Below, piece by piece: positions 15,538 through 24,226 of a stretch of DNA of 36,945 nt (within the stretch, counting starts at the first letter, position 1; every line of letters begins with the position of its first letter). This DNA comes from GCA-020343675 sp964462945 (lineage in GTDB: Bacteria > Planctomycetota > Phycisphaerae > Sedimentisphaerales > Anaerobacaceae), in NCBI GenBank assembly GCA_964462945.1, contig CAYWZW010000055.1:1-36945 (forward strand), given 5' to 3'. The notes beneath the pieces are model-generated. The model did no database searches, was not told the DNA's origin, and saw only the letters and a program-made list of their open reading frames with translations. Position numbers and translations under genes: made by a program.

Positions 15538-17469
15538 ATGGCTCACGAACACCTGCATTTTAAGGACGACATCGCCGCCGAGCAAACGCATGGCAAGCAA
15601 ATCCGTGTCAGCATGGCGCTGTTAGGGACCTTGGCCGGCGGCGTGCTGCTGATTAACAGCGGCGTCGCCAGGTACATCTACGGCGGCGGCAGTTTCAACA
15701 CGGAGTTTCTGGCGATGGTCGGCGCCCTATTGCTTGGCGCTCCGATTGTTCTGCACGCCGTCAAGAGCCTCCTGCGCAGAGAGGCCCACATGGATGAGCT
15801 GGTGGCCCTGGCCATCCTGGCGGCCTTTGCCATGCAGGAATATGCCACGGCCGGCATCGTCGCCTTCTTCATGCTCTTGAGCGAGCTGATTGAGACCCGC
15901 ACGGCGCTGGGCGCGCGCGCCTCAATCGAATCGCTGATAAAACTTACCCCGACGAGAGCAAACCTGATTGACGGCAGGGGCGGCGAAAATGAAGTGAAGG
16001 TCAGCAGCCTCAAGGCCGGCGATTGTGTGCGTGTCCGGCCGGGCGACAACATCCCCGCCGACGGCGAGGTGGCCAAGGGCCTCAGCTCGGTCAATGAAGC
16101 CACGATCACGGGTGAATCTTTGCCCGTCGATAAAGTGCCTGGGATGCAGGTTTTTGCCGGCACCAACAACCTGACCGGCGTGCTGGATATTGCGGTGACC
16201 AAGGCTGGCAAGGACACAACGCTCGGCAAGGTTCAATCGCTGATTATCCAGGCCGAGCAGACAAAAATACCGATTATGCGGATCATCGACCGCTACGTGA
16301 AGTGGTACACGCCGACCGTCCTGATGATTGCCGGCATCGTTTTGTTTTTCACCCGCGACATGAACAGGGCCATTACGATACTCGTCGTTTCGTGTCCGTG
16401 TGCGTTGATCTTGGCGACGCCGACGGCGATGGTCGCGGCGATTTCCGCCTCGGCCCGCCTCGGTATTCTGATCAAGAACGTGGCCGATCTTGAGATCGCC
16501 GGCAAGATCACGGCGATGGTGTTCGACAAGACCGGGACGGTCACAACCGGCCGGCTGTATGTGACCAAGCTGACGCCCGCCGAGGGCGTTGAGCCGGCGG
16601 AACTATTGGCCGTGGCCGCCTCGGCCGAACAGATGAGCAAGCACCCGGCAGCAAGGGCGCTGCAGGAGGTCGCCCGGGAGGCCGGCCTTTCCCTGCCCGG
16701 AACGGACAGCTTCCAGGAAACGCCGGGTAAAGGCGTTACGGCGGCGGTCAATTCGGCAAGAGTGCTGGTGGGCAGAGACACCTTCCTGAAAGAAAACAAC
16801 GTGGATGTCGGCAACGTTTCCGACCCGGCGCTGCACGAGGAGCAGGGCTTCAGCACCCTCTATGTGGCGAAGGACTCCAAGTGTATCGGCTGGATCGGCC
16901 TTCAGGACAAGACCCGGCCGGAGGCCCGGCACGCCATCAAGGAGCTGCTTGATCTCGGCGTCAAGAGAGTCACCATGCTGACCGGGGACCGCAGCGAGGT
17001 GGCCAGCCGGGTCGCTGCGGAATTGGCCTGCACCGATTTCAAGGCGCACTGCCTGCCGCAGGACAAACTGGCGATTGTCGAGCAGATCAAGAAAGACGGC
17101 CATACGGTTGTCGTCGTCGGCGACGGCATAAACGACGCACCGGCGCTGGCAGCGGGGGACCTGGGCATCGCGATGGGGGCCGCCGGCAGCGACGTGGCCA
17201 TCAACTCCGCTTCGATTGCCCTCATGAGCGATGACCTAACGCGGCTGCCTTTCCTCGTCCGGCTTTCGCGAAAAACCGGAAAAGTCATCTATCAAAATCT
17301 CGGCTTTGGGGTCATCTTTATCGTTTTGGGCATTGCCGCGGGGGCGGCGGCATGGCTGCCGGCGATTTACGCCGCGGTCCTGCACTTTGTCGGCTCGCTC
17401 ATCGTCGTTTTTAACAGTGCGCGACTCGTCCGCTACGGAGAAGAGCTCGACCATGAAGCCCACCGGTAG
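15538..17469 (+). CDS. Heavy-metal-translocating P1B-type ATPase without N-terminal metal-binding domain
   Basis: A 643-residue pump with all P-type motifs: TGES (191-194), the transmembrane CPC (286-288, SCPCALILATPTA), phosphorylation site DKTGT (330-334), the P1B-specific HP pair (369-370) and GDGINDAP (528-535). There is no CxxC or ferredoxin-like metal domain at the N-terminus, only a short His-containing start. The last membrane helix has His616 in LHFVGSLIVVFNSARL where Zn/Cd pumps have an Asp, and the C-terminus ends in Asp/His/Glu residues. The transported metal cannot be assigned safely. Its place between three SPFH genes and an ABC transporter suggests a shared membrane process. 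Confidence 0.92.
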   Translation: MAHEHLHFKDDIAAEQTHGKQIRVSMALLGTLAGGVLLINSGVARYIYGGGSFNTEFLAMVGALLLGAPIVLHAVKSLLRREAHMDELVALAILAAFAMQEYATAGIVAFFMLLSELIETRTALGARASIESLIKLTPTRANLIDGRGGENEVKVSSLKAGDCVRVRPGDNIPADGEVAKGLSSVNEATITGESLPVDKVPGMQVFAGTNNLTGVLDIAVTKAGKDTTLGKVQSLIIQAEQTKIPIMRIIDRYVKWYTPTVLMIAGIVLFFTRDMNRAITILVVSCPCALILATPTAMVAAISASARLGILIKNVADLEIAGKITAMVFDKTGTVTTGRLYVTKLTPAEGVEPAELLAVAASAEQMSKHPAARALQEVAREAGLSLPGTDSFQETPGKGVTAAVNSARVLVGRDTFLKENNVDVGNVSDPALHEEQGFSTLYVAKDSKCIGWIGLQDKTRPEARHAIKELLDLGVKRVTMLTGDRSEVASRVAAELACTDFKAHCLPQDKLAIVEQIKKDGHTVVVVGDGINDAPALAAGDLGIAMGAAGSDVAINSASIALMSDDLTRLPFLVRLSRKTGKVIYQNLGFGVIFIVLGIAAGAAAWLPAIYAAVLHFVGSLIVVFNSARLVRYGEELDHEAHR

Positions 17470-17512
17470 CAAAGGACGGGTGCAACCTGATGCGAGACGC
17501 GATTGAGGAGCT

Positions 17513-18775
17513 GTGAAACACGAGACTATGGAATACGCGGTTGAAACTTTCTCGCTGACCAAGATATTCTCCGACTGGTGGGGCCGGGCCAAGGTCTATG
17601 CCGTCGAGAACCTGGATCTGCAGGTGCGTCAAAATGAGGTGTTCGGGCTTCTGGGCCCAAACGGCTCAGGCAAGACCACGGCCCTGAAAATGCTGCTGGG
17701 CCTGCTCCATCCGACGAAGGGCAAGGCCCTGCTCCTGGGCGGCGACGGAGCCGACCCGAAGATCAACGCCAGAATCGGCTTTCTGCCCGAGGAGTCCTAT
17801 CTGTACCGGTACCTGACCGCGCGCGAGACCCTGGACTTCTACGGTCGGCTGTTCGGCCTGCCGGCCAAGGTGCGCAAGATGCGTATCGAGGCACTGCTGG
17901 ACATGGTCGGGCTCAAAGCCGTTGCCAACAGGGCCGTCGGGACCTTTTCGAAGGGCATGGCGCGCCGAATCGGGCTGGCCCAGGCGCTGATCAACGATCC
18001 CGACCTGCTTATATTAGACGAGCCGACGACCGGCCTGGACCCGATCGGGACAAGGCAAATCAAGGATTTGATCCTGAAGCTTGCAGAACGCGGCAAGACG
18101 ATTCTGCTTTGCAGTCACCTGCTGGCCGACGTCGAGGACGTATGCGATAGGATTGCCATCCTCTACGGCGGGAAAATACAGACGCAGGGCCGGGTCAGAG
18201 AGCTTCTGCAGCAGACGAACAAGAGGCAAATCACCACCGATGCCATCAGCGATTCAACCGTCGAGAAAATCAAGCAGCTCGTTGCGGCCGAAGACGCCGA
18301 ATGTGTCGTGACTTCTCCGATGGATAAGCTCGAATCATTTTTTATCAGGACCGTCACGGCGGCTCAGCAGCAGGCCCAGCCGACAAGCGGCGCCGTCAGC
18401 ACGACCAAGATCGGCGATTTCCTCACGCGGAAGGAGCCTGCGGAAAGCATATTGGATAAACTCGTTTCGGCGCCGGTCTCGCAGCAGGCTTCTGAGCAAA
18501 CGCCGGCGACGGAGAATGTCGTTGCCGCTCCAAGCTCCGCGTCCGGGCCCGATGAGAACCTGTTGAGCAAATTGACCCGCCCGGCCGAGCCGCCGCAGCT
18601 CAAACCTGTCGCCCGAGATGAAACAGCGGCAACCGAAGCGGTCGAGCCCCAAGCCTCCGGCGAGGAGCAGGTTCGAGAGAGCATCTTGGATAAGCTCACG
18701 GGCCGCTCAGCCCCTCAAAGCAAGAACAAGGAAAAAACGGACAAGTCGCAGGCAGGAGATTCCGGCGATGCGTAG
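17513..18775 (+). CDS. ABC transporter ATP-binding protein with repeat-bearing C-terminal tail
   Basis: A 420-residue protein. Residues 1-250 are an ABC ATPase of the ABC-2/NosF type: Walker A GPNGSGKTT (48-56), signature FSKGM (145-149), Walker B LLILDEP (165-171) and the H-loop His202. The usual family length is about 250-310. The remaining 130 residues are low-complexity and probably disordered, with three near-identical short motifs: ESILDKL (311-317), ENLLSKL (348-354) and ESILDKL (389-395). These may be docking peptides. The start is uncertain: GTG at 17513 has GAGGAG only 2 bases upstream, and ATG at 17528 is the alternative. Its 3' end overlaps the permease gene by 8 bp, so ATPase and permease are a unit. 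Confidence 0.9.
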   Translation: MKHETMEYAVETFSLTKIFSDWWGRAKVYAVENLDLQVRQNEVFGLLGPNGSGKTTALKMLLGLLHPTKGKALLLGGDGADPKINARIGFLPEESYLYRYLTARETLDFYGRLFGLPAKVRKMRIEALLDMVGLKAVANRAVGTFSKGMARRIGLAQALINDPDLLILDEPTTGLDPIGTRQIKDLILKLAERGKTILLCSHLLADVEDVCDRIAILYGGKIQTQGRVRELLQQTNKRQITTDAISDSTVEKIKQLVAAEDAECVVTSPMDKLESFFIRTVTAAQQQAQPTSGAVSTTKIGDFLTRKEPAESILDKLVSAPVSQQASEQTPATENVVAAPSSASGPDENLLSKLTRPAEPPQLKPVARDETAATEAVEPQASGEEQVRESILDKLTGRSAPQSKNKEKTDKSQAGDSGDA

Positions 18776-20123
18776 TATCTGGGCTGTCGCCACTAATACG
18801 ATCAGGCAGGCCTTGCGGATGAAAGTCGCCCTCGTCTTTATGGTCCTGCTCTTTGTCCTGCTGCCGGCCCTGGGGATTTCGACGACGGGTGATGAAACAC
18901 TCAAGGGCAGGTTGCAGACGTTCGTCAGCTACAGCCTGTCGCTGATGAGCTTCCTGCTGTGTCTGCTCACGATCATTATCTCCATCTATTCGATCACAAG
19001 CGACATCGAGCAGAGACAAATATATACCGTGGTTACCAAACCCATCCGGCGATTTCAGTTCCTGCTGGGCAAGCTGCTCGGCGTGGTTCTGCTGGACGTT
19101 CTCCTCCTGGCGCTGTTCTCCGCCGTCATATACAGCATCACGATTTATATCCCAAGATTCCTCAAGTCCCCGGAGACGGAGCTGACTGCGGCCCGCAATG
19201 AGTTCTTCACCGCGCGGGCTGCTCTGACGGTCCCCATGGTCGATGTGACGCAGGAGGTCAGAGAACGATATGAGGAGCTCAAGAAGCTGGACCGGCTGCC
19301 TCCGGACTACACGCAGGATCAGATCATTGCCGAGCTGACCAAGCAGGCCCAGCTTGCCCAGCGCGCCGCCGGCGCCGGCGAGGTGCTGGTCTGGGAATTC
19401 GACAACATCAAGCCTCTGGCCGAGAGCATGTTCATCAGATTCAAATACGACGTGTTCCCGAATCCGCCCGACTCGCAGGTCTATGGCCGGTGGCTCGCGG
19501 GCGACTACCAGTACATCAAGTACGGGGAGCAGCCCAAGACTCCGATCTACGACCAGGTCCACAAGCACGCGGCTCGGACGTTTCACGAAATCGAATTTCC
19601 GGCCGAGGTCGTCCCCGAAAGCGGCCGTCTGGCGATTGCGTTCGGGAACGTTCCACTGAATGACGCAACGGTCATTTTCCCGCCGGATGGTCTGGAGGTG
19701 CTTTACAAGGCCGACAGCTTCACCGGCAACTTCATACGAGCCGCGATTCTGATCCTGTTTCGCTTGATTTTCCTGGCCTGTCTGGGGGTATTGGCCTCGA
19801 GCTTTCTGTCTTTCCCGGTGGCCGTATTGTTCTGTCTTGTGCTCTTCCTAACGGCAAGTTTCAGCGGCTTTGTTATCGACTCCTTCGATTACCTCAGTGC
19901 AAGCATGGGCGCCGTCTATTCGTACACGCTCAAGTGGGCGATTCGGCTCCTGCCGGAGTTCGACAAGTTCAACCCCACAAAATTCATGGTCCCTGCACGG
20001 CTGTTGAGCTGGTCCTTATTGGCCCAATGCGCCCTCTTTATGGTTTGCATTAAGGCGTTCTTGATGCTTGTCCTTGGCCTGGTGATTTTCAGTTACAGAG
20101 AAATTGCGAAGATTACCGTTTAG
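18768..20123 (+). CDS. ABC-2 type permease with large extracytoplasmic domain
   Basis: A 451-residue membrane protein encoded directly behind its ATPase. The first membrane segments lie at about 18-40, 55-78 and 100-125, with the coupling motif SDIEQRQIYTVVTKPIRRF. A soluble stretch of about 200 residues (roughly 130-315) then faces the outside, and a second group of hydrophobic segments follows to the C-terminus. The start is the ATG at 18768, with AGGAGA 9 bases upstream. A longer reading frame from 18618 would begin inside the ATPase tail and lacks such a site. Substrate unknown; the cargo could be lipid, protein or metal-related. Confidence 0.88.
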   Translation: MRSIWAVATNTIRQALRMKVALVFMVLLFVLLPALGISTTGDETLKGRLQTFVSYSLSLMSFLLCLLTIIISIYSITSDIEQRQIYTVVTKPIRRFQFLLGKLLGVVLLDVLLLALFSAVIYSITIYIPRFLKSPETELTAARNEFFTARAALTVPMVDVTQEVRERYEELKKLDRLPPDYTQDQIIAELTKQAQLAQRAAGAGEVLVWEFDNIKPLAESMFIRFKYDVFPNPPDSQVYGRWLAGDYQYIKYGEQPKTPIYDQVHKHAARTFHEIEFPAEVVPESGRLAIAFGNVPLNDATVIFPPDGLEVLYKADSFTGNFIRAAILILFRLIFLACLGVLASSFLSFPVAVLFCLVLFLTASFSGFVIDSFDYLSASMGAVYSYTLKWAIRLLPEFDKFNPTKFMVPARLLSWSLLAQCALFMVCIKAFLMLVLGLVIFSYREIAKITV

Positions 20124-20165
20124 CTGATATTCTATGACCATCAACGGTAAACATTGAACCACTTT

Positions 20166-21992
20166 ATGCGTTCGCGTGACACGATAATCTGGTCCGTCTG
20201 TATCGTCCTGGCGGTGGGTCTGTGTGTCGCCGCCGGCCTGCAGCTCGATTCGGTCAACCGCCAGCGTCAGGAGATGAACCTGATCATTGACCAGCCCGGG
20301 AACATTCCGCCCTCGCTGGTGTTTGCCACCATTGCGACGGGGGCGTTTCGCGGCCTGGTCGTGGACGTCTTGTGGATGCGGGCCGACAAGCTCAAAGAGG
20401 AAGGTCAGTTCTTTGACGCCAGGCAGCTTGCCGAATGGATCACCGTTCTGCAGCCTCGTTTCGCCTCGGTCTGGGAATTCCAGGCCTGGAACATGGCGTA
20501 TAATATTTCCGTGGCCATCCCCGCGAGCGAGCCCGACCAGCGATGGCGATGGGTCCGGAACGGCTACGAGCTGCTTCGCGATGAAGCGATCAGCAAGTAC
20601 AAGCTCAAGAACATCACGCTTTACCACGAGCTGGCCCGGATATTCCAGCACAAAATAGGCGGCGTCTCGGACGACGCCCACAAATACTACAAGCTTCAAT
20701 TGGCGATGTCGCTCGAGCCGCTGCTGCGCTCAGAGGACAACCAGCTCGATGGGCAGGACAATCGCTATTTTGACGCCCTTGCCCAAACGCCGGCAAGCGG
20801 GCGGGAGATGGCCAAGGATCCCAATGCAGCCTCGCTGATTGCGGCCCTGAAATCAGCCGATGCCGTTTTCTCCGATGACGATGCGCTGGCCGCGCAGTAC
20901 CTGTCGCTGCGTCAGAACTCCGGCCGCTTCAAACCCGAGGCCGGCAAAGTGATCGATCAGTTCCGGGGCACCGAGGCCCTCAAAAAGTTCGACCTTTTCG
21001 CCAAGGCCCACGAGTTGCGGAAAACCTGGAAGCTCGATCCTGCCGTGATGCGAGACCTGAACAGAATGTACGGGCCGACTGACTTCAAAGATCCGAATGC
21101 CCATCTGCCCCTTGATTGGCGGAACGCCGACAGCCACGCAATCTACTGGGCCGTCATGGGATTGCGGATGGCTGCTCAAGAGCCGTCTCGAGAAATTGGG
21201 ATGAGCGAAACAAACACGGACCGCATTGTCGGTCACAGTCTGCAGAATCTTTTTCGCAGCGGCAAGATGTTCATCCATGACGTGCCGCTCCAGGTGCCGG
21301 CGGCAGAGGGGTCGCTGGAAACTCACACGCAGATATTCAAGGAGGTATTCCTGCGGCCGGATTTGAGGATGTTCGAGCCGTACAACAGGACCGTGCTGGC
21401 CGTTCTGGAAAAATACAAGAACGACAGCAGCTACGAATCCCTCCAGAACGGCCATCGCAATATGCTCAAGAACGCCGTGCTCCTTTTCTATCAGGCCGGC
21501 CATAAACCCCAGGCGCAAAAGATTTACAGCCAGATGAGAGAGCTCTATCCCCTGGACGAATTCAAGTCCCCGCTTGTCGATGCCTATCTGAAGAAGCGAT
21601 TCGCCGAAGAGCTTGAGAACATCAGCATCAGCGATGCCAAAGAAATGATTGCCGCGATGCTCAGCGAAGTCTATTTCAGATATGCCATCCGCGACGACGA
21701 CGAGGCCGCCGGCCAGGAAAGCCTCGCAAAGGAGATTTGGGACTATTACCAGTCAAAATACAGCGACGAAAACAGGATTGACCTGCCCGATTTCAAGCTG
21801 TTACGATACCTTGCACTTCGTGATTTTCTTGAAGACTGGCTCTATCCGCCGAATCTGAGGCTCAGCCTGTTAGCTCGGATCGAAATCGAAAAACCCGAGC
21901 TGGCCGAGCAGTTGAAGCCGTGGAAAGACCAGTTGGAGCAGCAGAAAGACCAGATAAAGCAGCAGGAACAGGACTTGCTTAAAGCATTTTGA
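20166..21992 (+). CDS. Membrane-anchored helical-repeat protein of unknown function
   Basis: About 608 residues with one N-terminal membrane anchor (about 6-24), then a wholly soluble, mostly helical protein. The first soluble part (PPSLVFATIATGAFRGLVVDV, WMRADKLKEEGQFFDARQLAEWI) resembles tetratricopeptide-like repeats, as does KAVLLFYQAGHKPQAQKIYSQM-type sequence near residue 440. The C-terminus ends in a Gln/Lys-rich coiled coil (about 580-605). I do not recognise an enzyme motif. A TTG at 20154 is an alternative start in frame; ATG at 20166 is preferred. It lies 30-40 bp after the permease gene and probably belongs to the same operon, perhaps as a scaffold for the transporter. Confidence 0.75.
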   Translation: MRSRDTIIWSVCIVLAVGLCVAAGLQLDSVNRQRQEMNLIIDQPGNIPPSLVFATIATGAFRGLVVDVLWMRADKLKEEGQFFDARQLAEWITVLQPRFASVWEFQAWNMAYNISVAIPASEPDQRWRWVRNGYELLRDEAISKYKLKNITLYHELARIFQHKIGGVSDDAHKYYKLQLAMSLEPLLRSEDNQLDGQDNRYFDALAQTPASGREMAKDPNAASLIAALKSADAVFSDDDALAAQYLSLRQNSGRFKPEAGKVIDQFRGTEALKKFDLFAKAHELRKTWKLDPAVMRDLNRMYGPTDFKDPNAHLPLDWRNADSHAIYWAVMGLRMAAQEPSREIGMSETNTDRIVGHSLQNLFRSGKMFIHDVPLQVPAAEGSLETHTQIFKEVFLRPDLRMFEPYNRTVLAVLEKYKNDSSYESLQNGHRNMLKNAVLLFYQAGHKPQAQKIYSQMRELYPLDEFKSPLVDAYLKKRFAEELENISISDAKEMIAAMLSEVYFRYAIRDDDEAAGQESLAKEIWDYYQSKYSDENRIDLPDFKLLRYLALRDFLEDWLYPPNLRLSLLARIEIEKPELAEQLKPWKDQLEQQKDQIKQQEQDLLKAF

Positions 21993-22026
21993 TCGATGAG
22001 CTTCACAGATATGAGCGTTTTGCAGC

Positions 22027-24150
22027 ATGCACGACATACTCCGCCGACAACTGACACCCTCGCAAAAAGAAGCCGTTTTCCACACTGAAGGTCCGCTGCT
22101 TGTTCTTGCCGGCCCGGGCAGCGGCAAAACCCGCGTCATCACCTATCGCATCGCAGCCCTTATTGAATCCGGCGTTCGGCCCTATAATATCTGTGCGATC
22201 ACATTCACCAACAAGGCCGCGGAAGAAATGCGCCAAAGGGCAGCCGCTCTCGGGGCCTCCGGCGGCGCGCATATCAGCACGTTTCATTCTTTGTGCGTCA
22301 GGATTCTTCGCCGGTATGCGGCTCGCGCGGGAATCAGCGCGAGCTTCAGCATCTATGATGAGGCCGACCAGGCCCGGTGCATCAGGGATGCGGTGAAGAA
22401 TTGTCAGCTCGACAGTACGAATTTTCCGCCGGCTCGAATGCTTGACGCGATTTCCGCTCTCAAGAACAAGCTGGTGGACGCCGAATCGTTCAGAGCGGAG
22501 GCCGACAGCTTCTTCACCAGGACGCTGGCCGAGGTCTATCAGGGCTACGAGCGCATCCTCCGCGAGCGAGACGGCCTTGATTTTGACGACCTGCTGATGA
22601 AGACCGCCTTCCTGCTCCGCGATTGTCCCGATGTCTGCTCGGAGCTTGGCGACCGCTTCAAGTTCCTGCTCATCGACGAATATCAGGACACCAATCACGC
22701 CCAGTACAGAATCGCCCGGGCCCTTGCTTCACAGCACAGCAACATTTGCGCCACCGGCGATCCGGACCAGTCCATCTACCGCTGGCGCGGCGCGGACATC
22801 CGCAACATCATGGCCTTTGAAAAGGACTGGCCCGAGGCGACCGTTGTCAAGCTGGAGGAGAATTTTCGCAGCTCGCCCAACATTCTGGCGGCGGCCGATC
22901 ACTTGATTGCGTTCAACCGGAATCGGAAAGAGAAAAAGCTCATCGCAACCAAATCGCAGGGCGAGAGGATTCTCATCACGGGCTTCGAAGACGAGAACGC
23001 CGAAGCGCAGGCCGTCGCCCGGCACATCCAGGAGCTGACCGGCAAGGGTACATCTGCGAGCGACGTGGCCGTCTTCTATCGCGTGAATGCCCAGAGCCGT
23101 GCGCTCGAAGAAGCTTTCATTCGGGACAAGATACCCTACCAGATTGTTCGCGGCGTGGAATTCTACAGACGAAAGGAGATTCGCGACGTGCTCGCCTATT
23201 TGAAAGCCCTGGTGAACCCGAACGATGAAATTGCACTATTGCGTATCATCAACACGCCGGCGCGGGGCATCGGAAAGACGACCGCCGACAGGGTCCTCGC
23301 CTATGCCGTCGCGAATCATGTCAGCTTCTTCGAAGCGCTGAAGAGATCGGCTCAGATCGAGTCTCTTTCCGAAGCGGCTCAGGCCAGGCTCGCCGTCTTT
23401 GTGAACATGCTCGAACAATTCAAGAAAGACATGGCCGGCAAGGTGGCCCCGCTCGCCGAACGTGTATGGGTCGAATCGGGACTGGCTGAGTCGCTCCGGG
23501 CCGCCGGCGCCGAGGGCCTAAGCGCATTGGAGAACGTCAACGAGCTGATCAACAGCGCCGCCGAATACGACCAGCAGACCGAGCAGCCTTCGCTCATCGA
23601 TTATCTGCACCAAATATCCCTCTTCAGCGACGCCGATGCGTACGATGCAACCAGCGACCGCGTCGCGCTGATGACGCTGCACGCGGCAAAGGGGCTGGAA
23701 TTCGAACGCGTCTTCATCGTCGGCGTGGAAGAGGGCCTGCTTCCCCATGAAAGGAGCAGCACGGGCGAAGATGACGAACAATTGGAGGAGGAACGCAGGC
23801 TCCTTTTTGTCGGCGTCACCCGCGCCAAAACGGGCCTGTGCATCAGTTACGCCCGCTACCGGACAATACGGGGCCAGTTTCTGCGAACGATACCGTCGCA
23901 GTTTCTTTTCGAGCTGGGTGCGGACTTCACCGAAGAGGCCCGGGAAAGCGGCTGCGATGACAGCGACGTGGGCCAGGCCGTGTCTGCGTTTCGCCCGGGC
24001 CAGTTGGTGCGGCACGATATTTTCGGCCTGGGCAGGATCAAAGAGTTTATCGACATGGGCCAGAACAGCGTCGCCGTCGTCAAATTCAACTCTGGACAGA
24101 CAAAATCCCTCATGGTAAAATACGCCAACCTTTCAGACGTTGACGTTTAG
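22027..24150 (+). CDS. uvrD: UvrD/PcrA-type superfamily 1 DNA helicase
   Basis: A 707-residue 3'-5' DNA helicase acting in nucleotide-excision and mismatch repair and in clearing recombination intermediates. Motifs in order: Q-motif-like LTPSQKEAV, Walker A GPGSGKTR (29-36), TFTNKAAEEM, STFHSLCVRILRR, Walker B LLIDEYQDTN, GDPDQSIYRWRGAD, ENFRSSPNIL, VMTLHAAKGLEFE-type motif V (here LMTLHAAKGLEFERVF) and VGVTRAKTGL (motif VI). The C-terminus is the Tudor-like RNA-polymerase-binding domain of PcrA/UvrD (RPGQLVRHDIFGLGRIKEF). Length is normal. It follows the helical-repeat protein by 34 bp with a weak ribosome site. Confidence 0.95.
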   Translation: MHDILRRQLTPSQKEAVFHTEGPLLVLAGPGSGKTRVITYRIAALIESGVRPYNICAITFTNKAAEEMRQRAAALGASGGAHISTFHSLCVRILRRYAARAGISASFSIYDEADQARCIRDAVKNCQLDSTNFPPARMLDAISALKNKLVDAESFRAEADSFFTRTLAEVYQGYERILRERDGLDFDDLLMKTAFLLRDCPDVCSELGDRFKFLLIDEYQDTNHAQYRIARALASQHSNICATGDPDQSIYRWRGADIRNIMAFEKDWPEATVVKLEENFRSSPNILAAADHLIAFNRNRKEKKLIATKSQGERILITGFEDENAEAQAVARHIQELTGKGTSASDVAVFYRVNAQSRALEEAFIRDKIPYQIVRGVEFYRRKEIRDVLAYLKALVNPNDEIALLRIINTPARGIGKTTADRVLAYAVANHVSFFEALKRSAQIESLSEAAQARLAVFVNMLEQFKKDMAGKVAPLAERVWVESGLAESLRAAGAEGLSALENVNELINSAAEYDQQTEQPSLIDYLHQISLFSDADAYDATSDRVALMTLHAAKGLEFERVFIVGVEEGLLPHERSSTGEDDEQLEEERRLLFVGVTRAKTGLCISYARYRTIRGQFLRTIPSQFLFELGADFTEEARESGCDDSDVGQAVSAFRPGQLVRHDIFGLGRIKEFIDMGQNSVAVVKFNSGQTKSLMVKYANLSDVDV

Positions 24151-24213
24151 CCTGCGGTGAAACGGCAGGTTCGAATGTGTATGTTTGCCGAGAGGCCCAG
24201 CGAAACGATGAAA

Positions 24214-24222
24214 AAAGGAGGT
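24214..24222 (+). promoter_or_regulatory. Consensus ribosome binding site AAAGGAGGT
   Basis: A full match to the anti-Shine-Dalgarno sequence, 4 bases before the ATG of the Tat-exported isomerase-like gene. It is the strongest such site in the window and suggests high translation. Confidence 0.75.
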
Positions 24223-24226
24223 CACA

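Noticed and set aside
18618..18767. Extended start of the ABC-2 permease inside the ATPase gene
   Set aside because: The 50 additional residues are basic shadow sequence; the ATG at 18768 fits the permease family start and has a ribosome site.
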